DNA of 64,000 nt from NCBI RefSeq assembly GCF_024580525.1, contig NZ_JANIKQ010000002.1:106290-170289 (forward strand), read 5' to 3'. The position numbers and the translations under genes were made by a program. The DNA is from Neisseria dentiae. GTDB taxonomy: Bacteria > Pseudomonadota > Gammaproteobacteria > Burkholderiales > Neisseriaceae. The notes under the pieces are model-generated. The model had not been told where the DNA came from. It made no database searches and was given only the letters and a program-made list of their open reading frames with translations. Below, piece by piece: positions 31,461 to 40,796 of this stretch. Each line of letters starts with the position of its first letter. The first letter of the stretch is position 1.

Positions 31461-31562
31461 GTCATTCCCGCGCAGGCGGGAATCCAGAACGTTGATTTTC
31501 TGAAACTTTTAAAAATTACAGATATACAAAGGTCTGGATTCCCGCCTGCGCGGGAATGACGA
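31461..31562. repeat. dRS3-like inverted repeat pair upstream of the GIY-YIG gene
   Basis: CGTCATTCCCGCGCAGGCGG and its complement (CCGCCTGCGCGGGAATGACG) face each other across ~50 bases. This is the ATTCCC(N8)GGGAAT dRS3 pattern with the same spacer phrases (ACAAAGGTCTGGATTCCC) as other copies. A lone copy follows the gene at 31921. Confidence 0.8.
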
Positions 31563-31598
31563 AGTTGGATGCAATCAATAGCTCAAGGAAGCAAACCC

Positions 31599-31886
31599 AT
31601 GCAGCCTGCCGTTTATATACTCGCTTCCCAACGCAACGGCACGCTTTACATCGGCGTAACCTCCAACCTGATACAGCGGGTGTATCAACATAAAAACCAT
31701 TTGGCGCAGGGTTTTACTGTGCAATACAACGTGAATCTGCTGGTTTGGTACGAACTGCATCCGACAATGGAAAGTGCCATCGGCAAAGAAAAACAGCTTA
31801 AAAAATGGAACAGGCAATGGAAGTTGCGCCTGATTGAAGCAAACAATCCGACTTGGCGCGATTTATGGTCTGAAATTATGGAATAG
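31599..31886 (+). CDS. Small GIY-YIG nuclease-domain protein
   Basis: A 95-residue single-domain protein of the GIY-YIG family (UvrC N-terminal/homing endonuclease fold), often annotated as excinuclease-like and of unknown role. Seen: VYILASQRNGTLYIGVTSNL carrying the paired YIL and YIG strands, RVYQHK with the conserved arginine, YELHPTMESAIGKEKQLKKW with the catalytic-type glutamate, and NPTWRDLW near the end. CAAGGAAG precedes the ATG at 31599; the frame is open ten codons further up. It is bracketed by dRS3-type repeats, suggesting a mobile single-gene cassette. Confidence 0.85.
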   Translation: MQPAVYILASQRNGTLYIGVTSNLIQRVYQHKNHLAQGFTVQYNVNLLVWYELHPTMESAIGKEKQLKKWNRQWKLRLIEANNPTWRDLWSEIME

Positions 31887-31920
31887 CCTACGGTAAATCG
31901 CGGCACAATTTTATTTTTAC

Positions 31921-31950
31921 CGTCATTCCCGCGCAGGCGGGAATGACGGA
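31921..31950. repeat. Single dRS3-like repeat downstream of the GIY-YIG gene
   Basis: CGTCATTCCCGCGCAGGCGG followed by GAATGACGG: one unit, palindromic around the ATTCCC...GGGAAT core. Same sequence as the left arm at 31461. Confidence 0.75.
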
Positions 31951-32013
31951 ATTAACATAACCAAAAGAAAAGCAAAGTCATATACGCAACCAAAGCGGAT
32001 AACAACAGCAGTT

Positions 32014-32043
32014 TAGGCCGTCTGAAAGCTTTTAAGACGGCCT
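32014..32043. terminator. Imperfect DUS hairpin upstream of purK
   Basis: AGGCCGTCTGAAAGC pairs with GCTTTTAAGACGGCCT. One arm has TTAAGACGG instead of TTCAGACGG. It could end transcription arriving from the GIY-YIG gene. Confidence 0.5.
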
Positions 32044-32073
32044 CCCTATAAAATCTTGATAACAAACAAAACC

Positions 32074-33210
32074 ATGCAAAACACCCCCATTCTCCCCCCT
32101 GCCGATCTCGGCATTCTCGGCGGCGGCCAGCTCGGCCGTATGTTTGCCGTGGCCGCCAAAACCATGGGCTATCGTGTTACCGTGCTCGACCCCGATCCGA
32201 ACGCGCCGGCGGCGGAATTTGCCGACCGCCATTTGTGCGCGCCGTTCGACGATCAAGCCGCGCTGGACGAATTGGCGAAATGTGCCGCCGTAACCACCGA
32301 ATTTGAAAACGTGAATGCCGATGCGATGCGTTTTTTGGCGCAACACACCCGCGTGTCGCCGAGCGGCGATTGCGTTGCCGTTGCCCAAAACCGTATTCAG
32401 GAAAAGGCGTGGATTCAAAAAGCCGGCCTGCAAACCGCGCCGTATCAGGTCGTCTGCAAGCCCGAAGATATCGGTGAAGCGAGCACGGCGCTGCTGCCCG
32501 GTATTCTGAAAACCGCCACGCTGGGCTACGACGGCAAGGGCCAAATCCGCGTGAAGACCTTAGACGAGCTGCGCGCGGCGTTTGCCGAGTTGGGCGGCGT
32601 GGCCTGCGTGTTGGAAAAAATGGTTGATTTGCGCGGCGAGATTTCGGTCATCGTATGCCGTCTGAACAGTGAAAATGTGCAGACTTTCGACCCCGCCGAA
32701 AATATCCACGAAAACGGCATTCTCGCTTATTCCATCGTTCCTGCGCGCTTCAGCGCCGATGTTCAGCAGCAGGCGCGGCAGATGGCGCGCCGCTTGGCCG
32801 ACGAGCTGGATTATGTGGGCGTGTTGGCGGTGGAAATGTTTGTGGTCGGCGACACGCACGAATTGGTGGTAAATGAAATCGCCCCGCGCCCGCACAACAG
32901 CGGCCACCACACCATTGATGCCTGCGCCGCGAGCCAGTTCCAACAGCAGGTGCGCCTGATGTGCGGCCTGCCGCCTGCCGACACCCGCCTGCTTTCTGCC
33001 TGCTGCATGGCCAATATTCTAGGCGATGTATGGGGCGCAAACGGCGAAGAGCCGAACTGGCTGCCGCTGCAAAACCACCCCGCCGCCCATCTGCACCAAT
33101 ACGGCAAAAAAGCCGCCCGCAAAGGCCGAAAAATGGGGCACTTCACGGTGTTGGCCGCCGATGCGGATGCGGCGTTTGAAAGCGCAAAAATGCTGCACGG
33201 CAGTTTGTAA
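32074..33210 (+). CDS. purK: N5-carboxyaminoimidazole ribonucleotide synthase
   Basis: ATP-grasp enzyme that carboxylates AIR with bicarbonate in purine synthesis, working with PurE. The 378 residues show LGILGGGQLGRMFAVAAKTMG at the N-terminus, TTEFENVNADAM near 75, KTATLGYDGKGQ near 148, LEKMVDLRGEISVIVCR near 184, VEMFVVGDTHELVVNEIAPRPHNSGH near 258 with metal-binding glutamate and asparagine, and a C-terminal KMGHFTVL. A TTG six codons upstream keeps the frame open, but the ATG at 32074 is preferred. The body contains an AT-type DUS variant (ATGCCGTCTGAA, 32655). Confidence 0.95.
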   Translation: MQNTPILPPADLGILGGGQLGRMFAVAAKTMGYRVTVLDPDPNAPAAEFADRHLCAPFDDQAALDELAKCAAVTTEFENVNADAMRFLAQHTRVSPSGDCVAVAQNRIQEKAWIQKAGLQTAPYQVVCKPEDIGEASTALLPGILKTATLGYDGKGQIRVKTLDELRAAFAELGGVACVLEKMVDLRGEISVIVCRLNSENVQTFDPAENIHENGILAYSIVPARFSADVQQQARQMARRLADELDYVGVLAVEMFVVGDTHELVVNEIAPRPHNSGHHTIDACAASQFQQQVRLMCGLPPADTRLLSACCMANILGDVWGANGEEPNWLPLQNHPAAHLHQYGKKAARKGRKMGHFTVLAADADAAFESAKMLHGSL

Positions 33211-33231
33211 AGCGCGTGCATGAAAAGCCGA

Positions 33232-33263
33232 AGGCCGTCTGAAATATATTTTTCAGACGGCCT
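33232..33263 (+). terminator. DUS hairpin terminator after purK
   Basis: AGGCCGTCTGAAA, loop TATATT, reverse complement, 22 bases past the stop. Confidence 0.7.
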
Positions 33264-33292
33264 TAAGGTATTTTGCCAAGGTATCGGTCTGA

Positions 33293-33580
33293 GACCTTGG
33301 CAAAATACTTTTCAACATCTTAAAACCTCTGCGTCATGTTCGGGCTTGACCCGAGCATTTTTTTGTTCCAAAAGAAATAACAGGAGACCTTTGCAAAACC
33401 CTCAGATGCGGATGCAGTTCAAGGCGTAGCAGCACAGCGAGCGCAGACATATCACACGATAAGCAAGCAAGCGGGCAGTACCCTAAAGGGCATAAACGCA
33501 CAACGCAGAAATGCGCCGCAGATGGGGGTTTTGCAAAGGTCTCAACAGATACCCGGGTCAAGCCCGAGTATGACGAAATG
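33293..33580. repeat. Type B GAGACC repeat interrupted by a type A copy
   Basis: Begins GAGACCTTGGCAAAATAC and carries the left core arm GTTCGGGCTTGACCCGAGC before 33360. The right core arm CCCGGGTCAAGCCCGAGTAT appears only after the type A element at 33384-33543. Removing that element and one AACAG restores a normal type B repeat, as at 38132. The far right end is not preserved. Confidence 0.75.
33384..33543. mobile_element. GAGACC-ended small mobile repeat, type A copy 2 (full form, nested, 5-bp target duplication)
   Basis: 160-bp element from GAGACCTTTGCAAAAC to GGTTTTGCAAAGGTCTC, with flanking AACAG on both sides (33379-33383 and 33544-33548). It lies inside an older type B repeat. The interior has CAGATGCGGATGCAGTTCAA, GCAGCACAGCGAGCGCAGAC and the CAGTACCCTAAAGGGCATAA segment missing from the short forms. 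Confidence 0.85.
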
Positions 33581-33622
33581 GTTATTAAGTAAGCAGTTTA
33601 ACTATATCGCCTTTATTCAAGC

Positions 33623-34543
33623 TCACAAGCCCAATTCGTTTAAAAAGCGCACGTCGTCGGCCCAACCCGATTTCACTTTCACCCACACTTTTAAAAACAC
33701 TTTGCAGCCGAACAGCTTTTCCATATCCAACCTGGCTTCAGTGGACATTTTTTTCAGCTTTTCGCCGCCTTTGCCGATCGCGATGGGCTTTTGGTTTTCT
33801 TTATCCACCAGCACCGCGATGTAGATATGGTAGATGCCGTTTTCTTCTTTAAACTGTTCGATTTCCACATTCATGGCATACGGCAGCTCTTCGCCCAAAT
33901 AGCGGAACAGTTTTTCGCGCACGATTTCGGTGGCGAGAAAACGGCTCGATTTGTCGGTAACCATGTCTTCGGGATAGAGCGGAATCCCTTCGGGCAGAAA
34001 AGGCTTGAGCGCGTGCAGCAGTTGGGCGATGCCCAGCCCGTGTTTGGCGCTGACGGTTTCCACGCCGGCAAAATCGAATTCGGCGCGCACGGTTTCGATA
34101 AAGGCGGCCAGCTCGGACGGCGATTTGGCTTTGGACAAATCGATTTTGTTCACCACCAGCAGCACGGGAACATGCTTGGGCAGCAGGCGCATCACGCGGC
34201 GGTCGGCTTCGGTGAAGCGCATGGCTTCGATAACAAACGCCACCGCATCCACGCCGCCCATGGCTTCGGTAACGTTTTGGTTGAGGCGGTCGTTCAGGGC
34301 GTTGCGGTGTTCGGTTTGAAAGCCCGGAGTATCCACGAAAACAAACTGTGCGGTATCGTCGGTGTAGATGCCGGTTACTTTGTGGCGGGTGGTTTGCGCT
34401 TTTTTGCTGGTGATGCTGATTTTTTGGCCGATTAAGTGGTTCATCAGCGTGGATTTGCCCACGTTGGGACGGCCCACTATCGCCACGAAACCGCAACGGT
34501 ATCCGTTTGCGCCGGGCGGGTGTTGGGAAAGGTTTTCGTTCAT
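33623..34543 (-). CDS. era: GTPase Era
   Basis: Ribosome-assembly GTPase binding the 3' end of 16S rRNA. 306 residues: G1 GRPNVGKST near residue 25, the SITSKKAQTTRH switch region (G2) near 45, G3 DTPGFQ near 73, G4 NKIDL near 134, G5 SAKHGLG near 165, then a C-terminal KH domain with IGKGGEKLKKMSTEARLDMEKLFG around residue 250. Usually behind rnc, but here separate, downstream of argH with a DUS pair between. The ATG at 34543 follows AAAGAGAATCC. Confidence 0.96.
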   Translation of the reverse strand: MNENLSQHPPGANGYRCGFVAIVGRPNVGKSTLMNHLIGQKISITSKKAQTTRHKVTGIYTDDTAQFVFVDTPGFQTEHRNALNDRLNQNVTEAMGGVDAVAFVIEAMRFTEADRRVMRLLPKHVPVLLVVNKIDLSKAKSPSELAAFIETVRAEFDFAGVETVSAKHGLGIAQLLHALKPFLPEGIPLYPEDMVTDKSSRFLATEIVREKLFRYLGEELPYAMNVEIEQFKEENGIYHIYIAVLVDKENQKPIAIGKGGEKLKKMSTEARLDMEKLFGCKVFLKVWVKVKSGWADDVRFLNELGL

Positions 34544-34561
34544 GGATTCTCTTTCATGCTC

Positions 34562-34598
34562 TTTTCAGACGGCCTGTTTTATTTTAGGCCGTCTGAAA
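34562..34598. terminator. DUS inverted pair between argH and era
   Basis: TTTTCAGACGGCCT and AGGCCGTCTGAAA in inverted arrangement, 11 bases past the argH stop on the minus strand; likely argH terminator. Confidence 0.6.
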
Positions 34599-34608
34599 CG
34601 GCGGCGCC

Positions 34609-36006
<1,398 letters not shown>

Positions 36007-36052
36007 CATTCGTCCGCTCGCTTATCGCATTATTAGGGGTTTTGTTGTAAAG

Positions 36053-37090
36053 ATGCCTATTATACGTCAAATACACTCTTGGTTTGCAGTTCCCGATTTA
36101 CGCAATTTCGGCACCATCTCGCGCCTGATGATGACGAGTATGCTGGGGCTGCTGCTGTTTCCGCTGATCAATAACTCCTCAGAAAGCTATCTCAGGCAGG
36201 TTTACGACAATGCGGCATGGGCGGCGCCCACGCTGCTGCTGATTCTGGTGAAAGGTTATGCACTGGCGAGCGCGCTGCCGCGCGTTACCGAATCCAGATT
36301 CGCCGTGCCCGTCGTGCACCTCTCCAACCTTTTGGTGTTTGTGGCGGTGGATTATGTGGTATTGGGCGAGCGTATGTCGTTTTGGCAGCATTTTTTCCTG
36401 TTCAATTTCTTTGCTTTGGGGTTTATGTACACCGAAGCCTCGCGCCGTTACAGCCTGGCGCCCTCGCTTTCCGAAGCGCGTTTGAGCGCGCTGACCGCCC
36501 GCATCCGCCCGCACTTTCTGTTTAACAGCCTCAACGCCGCCATCAGCCTGATCCGCCTGCGCCCCTATGATGCGGAAACCCTGCTCGAAAACCTGGCCAA
36601 CCTGTTCCGCGCCCAACTGCGCGACGGCAGTCAAAACAGCACGCTGGGGCAGGAAATCGAATGGGCGCAGGAATACATCGCCATCGAGCAAATCCGCATG
36701 GGCCACACGCGCGTGCAGGTGATGTGGCAGCACCACGCGCCCGACGATGCCGAAACGCCGCACCTTCTGTTGCAACCCCTGCTGGAAAACGCCGTGTTCC
36801 ACGGCATCGAATCCACCCACCGCCCCGGCTGCATTTCGGTGCTGACCACGCGGCAGAAACATTGGATCTATATCCGCATCGAAAACCCCTACGTTCCCAC
36901 CGACAGCCAGGAAAACGCCAAACCCCACAAAGGCAATTCTATGGCACTGCGCAACCTGAAAGAGCGTTTGGCGCTGATGTACGACAACGATGCGGTGATT
37001 AAAAGCCGCCAACTCGACGGTATTTTCCGCGTCGATATCCGCCTGCCCTACCGCAGAAAATCTTCCGATTTGAAGCAGTTGTTCGGTTAA
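36053..37090 (+). CDS. AlgZ/FimS-type membrane sensor histidine kinase (His_kinase LytS family)
   Basis: 345 residues. About four hydrophobic segments occupy residues 20-130 (MMTSMLGLLLFPLI, PTLLLILVKGYALA, LLVFVAVDYVVLG, FNFFALGFMYTEA). Then comes the LytS-type dimerisation/phosphoacceptor motif RPHFLFNSLNAAISLIRLRP, with His154 as the expected phosphorylation site, ANLFRAQLRDG, and an ATPase lobe with LLLQPLLENAVFHGIE and SMALRNLKERLALMY. The family works with LytTR regulators such as AlgR. The argH/algZ divergent order matches Pseudomonas, but no regulator gene follows here. The ATG at 36053 has only AGGGG at longer spacing. Signal sensed is unknown. Confidence 0.82.
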   Translation: MPIIRQIHSWFAVPDLRNFGTISRLMMTSMLGLLLFPLINNSSESYLRQVYDNAAWAAPTLLLILVKGYALASALPRVTESRFAVPVVHLSNLLVFVAVDYVVLGERMSFWQHFFLFNFFALGFMYTEASRRYSLAPSLSEARLSALTARIRPHFLFNSLNAAISLIRLRPYDAETLLENLANLFRAQLRDGSQNSTLGQEIEWAQEYIAIEQIRMGHTRVQVMWQHHAPDDAETPHLLLQPLLENAVFHGIESTHRPGCISVLTTRQKHWIYIRIENPYVPTDSQENAKPHKGNSMALRNLKERLALMYDNDAVIKSRQLDGIFRVDIRLPYRRKSSDLKQLFG

Positions 37091-37106
37091 AAGCCGAACC
37101 CGTATC

Positions 37107-37143
37107 AAGGCCGTCTGAAAAGTTGTTTTTCAGACGGCCTTTT
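37107..37143 (+). terminator. DUS hairpin terminator after the histidine kinase gene
   Basis: AAGGCCGTCTGAAAA, loop GTTG, reverse complement and TTTTGTG, 17 bases past the stop. Confidence 0.75.
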
Positions 37144-37240
37144 GTGTAAAAATCCCGCCGTCCTTCCCGCCGCCGCTTTAAGCTCTGCAAAGCTGGCGTA
37201 TAATGCCGCCATATTTTTTATCCGACTAAGGAATCAGGCC

Positions 37241-38077
37241 ATGCGTTGGCAAGGAAGAAAACAAAGCTCTAACGTAGAAGACCGCCGTGGTCAGGGCAGC
37301 CGCATCGGCGGCAAAGGCACCGGTATCATCGGTATCATCATTTTGTTGGTGGGCGCTTATTACGGTGTGGATTTATCCGGCGTTGTCGGCACACCGCAAA
37401 TCGGCGCCGCAACACAACAGTCTTCACTCAGCAGCGAGCAGGAAGCCCAACTGAACGAGCTTTCGCGCGTGGTGCTGGCCGATACCGAAACCGTGTGGGC
37501 CGATTATTTCAGCAAACGCGGCAGCCGCTATACACCCGCCACGCTGGTGCTCTACACCGCCGGCACCCAAACCGCCTGCGGCACCGGCCAAGCGGCGATG
37601 GGGCCGTTTTACTGCCCTGCCGACCGTAAAGTGTATTTGGATTTATCGTTCTACGAAGATATGCGCAAAAAACTCGGTGCAGCGGGCGATGCGGCATTTG
37701 CCTATGTGATTGCCCACGAAGTCGGCCACCATGTGCAAAACCTGCTCGGCATTCTGCCGCAGGTGAACCAGGCGCAGCAGAGCGTGGGCAAAACGCAGGC
37801 CAACGCGCTTTCGGTGAAGCTCGAATTGCAGGCCGACTGCTTTGCCGGCATCTGGGCGCATTACGCCGTTAACCAGAAACTGTTTGAAGAGGGCGACATC
37901 GAAGAAGCCGTGGCCGCCGCCGAAGCGGTGGGCGACGACCGCCTGCAACAACAGGCACAAGGCTATGCCGTGCCCGACAGTTTCACCCACGGCTCATCCG
38001 CCCAGCGCATGGAATGGTTCAAGCGCGGCATGCAGGGCGGCGACATCAATCAATGCAATACGTTTGCTTCCAACTAA
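37241..38077 (+). CDS. YpfJ-type neutral zinc metallopeptidase
   Basis: 278 residues, one transmembrane helix near the N-terminus (GIIGIIILLVGAYYGVDL) and a periplasmic domain. The gluzincin motif HEVGHHVQN at about residue 163 gives two zinc histidines and the catalytic glutamate; ELQADCFAGIWAH near 195 supplies the downstream acidic ligand. FYCPADRKVYLDLSFY and the QRMEWFKRGMQGGDINQCNTF tail are typical of the YpfJ/KPN_02809 family. The substrate is not known. The N-terminal MRWQGRKQSSNVEDRRG matches family members and fixes the start at 37241. Confidence 0.9.
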   Translation: MRWQGRKQSSNVEDRRGQGSRIGGKGTGIIGIIILLVGAYYGVDLSGVVGTPQIGAATQQSSLSSEQEAQLNELSRVVLADTETVWADYFSKRGSRYTPATLVLYTAGTQTACGTGQAAMGPFYCPADRKVYLDLSFYEDMRKKLGAAGDAAFAYVIAHEVGHHVQNLLGILPQVNQAQQSVGKTQANALSVKLELQADCFAGIWAHYAVNQKLFEEGDIEEAVAAAEAVGDDRLQQQAQGYAVPDSFTHGSSAQRMEWFKRGMQGGDINQCNTFASN

Positions 38078-38102
38078 GTATTTGCTTTCAAAAAAAGAAA
38101 AC

Positions 38103-38131
38103 AGGCCGTCTGAAAAGTTTTCAGACGGCCT
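38103..38131 (+). terminator. DUS hairpin terminator after the metallopeptidase gene
   Basis: AGGCCGTCTGAAAA and its reverse complement nearly abut, 26 bases past the stop. A one-ended type B repeat begins at the last base. Confidence 0.7.
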
Positions 38132-38251
38132 GAGACCTTTGCAAAATTTTTTTCAATACCTTAAAACACTTGCGTCATGCTCGGGCTTGACCCGAGCATC
38201 TGTTTGTTTTAGAAGAAAAAGAGATACTCGGGTCAAGCCCGAGTATGACGT
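38132..38251. repeat. Type B GAGACC repeat, right end missing
   Basis: Starts GAGACCTTTGCAAAAT and holds the core pair GTCATGCTCGGGCTTGACCC / GGGTCAAGCCCGAGTATGAC, but the GGTCTC terminus is absent before proX. It lies in the convergent gap between the metallopeptidase and proX. Confidence 0.7.
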
Positions 38252-38296
38252 GTACTTTCTTAAGTTGATCGACTCTATATTAATGCGGCCGAACCG

Positions 38297-39340
38297 TTAT
38301 TTCGCGGCGGCACGCGCTTCTTCCAGCCATTTGTCGACGGTGGCGCGGTTGGCTTTGATCCAGTTGTCGGCATGCTGCTGGATTTGTTCAGGTTTGTTTT
38401 CGCCGTCGCTGATCAGGGTGTTTTCGGCGTTCACGTCGGCAATCGGCAGTTGCGCCACGGCAAACAGTTTGGCGGCGGCGGGGTTGGCCTCGGCGAAGGC
38501 TTTGTTGGCAACGATGCGCTCGTTGTTGACGGCGAAGCCGTAGTTTTTACCGTCTGGCGCGGTGGTGTCCTGGTTTTCGGGGTTGGCGCTGGAAGGTACT
38601 TGCAGCCAGACAACGTCTTTGCCGGGCACGAGTTTGCCGGATACCCAATACGGTGTCCAAGTGTAGTAAAACACAGGCTTGCCTTCTTTATAACGGGCGA
38701 TGGTGTCGGAAATAATCGCGGCGTATTGGCCCTGTTTGTGGGTGATGCGGTCGCGCAATTTGTAGGCGTCGAGCTGGTATTCGATGGTCGCTTCGCAGCC
38801 CCAGCCTGCCTGGCAGCCGGTGAGGTCGGCTTTGCCGTCGCCGTCGGTGTCGAACAGTTTGGCGATGGCGGGATCTTTAAATTGTCCAAGGTTGGTGATT
38901 TTGTATTGGTCGGCGGTTTTTTTGTCGATTAAATAGCCTTGCGCGGCACCGGTGATGTAGTTGCCTGCGCGGTAAAACTTGCCGTCGCCGCCGGCGTTTT
39001 TATACATTTCGTTGTGCAGCGGATCCCAGTTGACCGCCAGAAACGTACCGTCGCCGTTGGCCACGGCGGTGTAGGCGGCGCTGTAATCTACTTCTTTCAC
39101 GGGCTTCACGTCGTAGCCCAGCTCTTTAAGCAGGCTGTTGACCACCAAGGTTTGGAAACTTTCTTCGGAAAGCGGGCTTTGCAGCGCCTGCACGCTCACG
39201 CCTTTGCCGGGCTGGCTTTGGCCGCCGGCGGCCGGTGTGGATGCGGTTGCGGTTTTTTCCGTGCTTTGCTGCTGCCCGCAGGCGGCCAGCGCGAGGGTGA
39301 GCAGAACGGCGGGAAGGGTGCGGTTGAAATGAAGATTCAT
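38297..39340 (-). CDS. proX: Glycine betaine/proline ABC transporter, substrate-binding lipoprotein
   Basis: Captures betaine or related compatible solutes in the periplasm and hands them to ProW. 347 residues with a lipoprotein signal peptide ending in the lipobox LTLALAAC (lipidated Cys at ~21), then an OpuAC/ProX fold: [32 protein letters not shown], a calcium-like [14 protein letters not shown] segment, and [14 protein letters not shown] with tryptophans that form the betaine box. AAAGGAGT precedes the ATG at 39340. Last gene of the proVWX operon; a DUS pair separates it from proW and may reduce or stabilise its share of transcript. Confidence 0.93.
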   Translation of the reverse strand: MNLHFNRTLPAVLLTLALAACGQQQSTEKTATASTPAAGGQSQPGKGVSVQALQSPLSEESFQTLVVNSLLKELGYDVKPVKEVDYSAAYTAVANGDGTFLAVNWDPLHNEMYKNAGGDGKFYRAGNYITGAAQGYLIDKKTADQYKITNLGQFKDPAIAKLFDTDGDGKADLTGCQAGWGCEATIEYQLDAYKLRDRITHKQGQYAAIISDTIARYKEGKPVFYYTWTPYWVSGKLVPGKDVVWLQVPSSANPENQDTTAPDGKNYGFAVNNERIVANKAFAEANPAAAKLFAVAQLPIADVNAENTLISDGENKPEQIQQHADNWIKANRATVDKWLEEARAAAK

Positions 39341-39391
39341 GGCGTACTCCTTTGGGTTATTCGAACGGTTGCAAACGGTGGACAAAGCGCT

Positions 39392-39435
39392 TTTTCAGAC
39401 GGCCTTTCAGTATCGGCAGGCAATGGCCGTCTGAA
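39392..39435. terminator. DUS inverted pair in the proW-proX gap
   Basis: TTTTTCAGACGGCCTT and GGCCGTCTGAAAAG with a ~16-base loop. Inside an operon, it may attenuate transcription or protect the upstream mRNA. Confidence 0.45.
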
Positions 39436-39452
39436 AAGAAACGGATAGCGCA

Positions 39453-40508
39453 TCAAGTGGCTTTACCTTTAAACAGACGCGTAATCAGGCCGACGGGGCC
39501 GGTGCGGTACCAGCGCTCGCCCCTGCTGCGGCTGCTTTGCCCCAGCGATTGGGTCATGCGGTCGAGCACAATCGCCATAATCACGATGCCCAAGCCGCCG
39601 ACGGAAGCCAAGCCGATGTCCAAGCGACCGATGCCGCGCAACACCATCAGCCCCAAGCCGCCCACCGAAATCATCGAGGCGATTACCACCATCGACAGGC
39701 TGAGCATCAGCGTTTGGTTCACCCCCGCCATGATGGTGGGCATGGCCAGCGGCAGCTGCACTTTAAACAGCATTTGTTTGGCATCGGCGCCGAACGAATG
39801 TGCGGCTTCGATTAAGTCTTCCGGCACTTGGCGTATGCCCAGATTGGTGAGGCGGATAACCGGCGGCACGGCGAAAATAATCGTTACCACCACCCCGGGC
39901 ACATTACCGATGCCGAACAGCATCACAATCGGCACCAGATACACAAACGCGGGCGTGGTCTGCATCGCGTCCAGCAGCGGCCGCAGCACTCTGGCGATTT
40001 TCTCGCTGCGCGCCATCGCAATGCCGGCGGGAATGCCGATCAACATGCAGAACAGCACGGCGGTCAGCACCAGCGACAAGGTGGTAACGGTTTCTTCCCA
40101 CGCGCCGATCAGGCCGATAAACAGCATGCCCGCCAAGGTGCCCAGCGCCAGCTTTTTACCGGCAAGCTGCCACGCCAATAACGCCAGCACGGCAATCAGC
40201 ACCAGCGGCGGCACGGCCTGCAATGCCCCTTCGATGGTGGTCAGCGTCCAATCGATCGGTGCTTTGACGGCGGTGAAAAAGCCGCGGCAATGCTGCACCA
40301 CCCACGCGATCAGTTCCTCCACCCAACGGTCGAGCGGAATGCGTGCATGGTCAAACGGCTGCAACCACGAAAACGGCTGCCCGTCGGCTTGGCCGGCGGA
40401 AAGCGCAGCGGCCGTGTCGGCAGCCTGCGGAACAGCGGGACCGGAAGCGGCAGAAGCGCTTTCGGCGGCGGTTTGCGGGGCCGTGCCCCAAGGATTGTCG
40501 GCCGGCAT
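39453..40508 (-). CDS. proW: Glycine betaine/proline ABC transporter, permease
   Basis: 351-residue inner-membrane subunit. A polar, alanine-rich N-terminal extension of ~90 residues (as in E. coli ProW) precedes about six or seven helices. The EAA loop facing ProV is seen as [27 protein letters not shown] near residue 255. [24 protein letters not shown] is the conserved mid-membrane segment. AGAAAGGAT before the ATG fixes the start. Lies between proX and proV, all on the minus strand. Confidence 0.94.
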   Translation of the reverse strand: MPADNPWGTAPQTAAESASAASGPAVPQAADTAAALSAGQADGQPFSWLQPFDHARIPLDRWVEELIAWVVQHCRGFFTAVKAPIDWTLTTIEGALQAVPPLVLIAVLALLAWQLAGKKLALGTLAGMLFIGLIGAWEETVTTLSLVLTAVLFCMLIGIPAGIAMARSEKIARVLRPLLDAMQTTPAFVYLVPIVMLFGIGNVPGVVVTIIFAVPPVIRLTNLGIRQVPEDLIEAAHSFGADAKQMLFKVQLPLAMPTIMAGVNQTLMLSLSMVVIASMISVGGLGLMVLRGIGRLDIGLASVGGLGIVIMAIVLDRMTQSLGQSSRSRGERWYRTGPVGLITRLFKGKAT

Positions 40509-40602
40509 GGCGGTATCCTTTCTGAATAGAGTGGTTATTGTGCGGGATAAATGTGATAAGACGCGCCCTGCGGGCTGATACGGGCCGGATGGTTATTGTT
40601 GG

Positions 40603-40638
40603 AAAAGGCCGTCTGAAAAGTCCGGTTCAGACGGCCTG
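40603..40638. terminator. DUS inverted pair between proV and proW
   Basis: AAGGCCGTCTGAAAA and TTCAGACGGCCTGAAAA around CCGG, downstream of proV on the minus strand, next to a short Correia element. Confidence 0.5.
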
Positions 40639-40661
40639 AAAACCTGTCGTCTTATCCGGTA

Positions 40662-40767
40662 TATAGCGGATTCAATTACTTCGATACAAGGCAGCAAGCC
40701 GCAGACAGTACAAGTAGTACGGCAAGGCGCAGCAACGCCGTAGCGAAAGTTAAGTTAATCCGCTGTA
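40662..40767. repeat. Short-form Correia element between proV and proW
   Basis: 106-bp element with ends TATAGCGGATTCAA and TTAATCCGCTGTA, keeping AAGCCGCAGACAGTACAAGT but lacking the ~50-bp central block (ACCGATTC...TTCTCTTTG) of the full copies. This is the known internally deleted Correia size class. It sits inside the proVWX operon. Confidence 0.88.
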
Positions 40768-40796
40768 TCTGTATTGAACCGCTGCAAGCCGCCTGT

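Noticed and set aside
36179..37108. 309-residue minus-strand frame
   Set aside because: Shadow of the histidine kinase gene in the high-GC third-position pattern; no family features.
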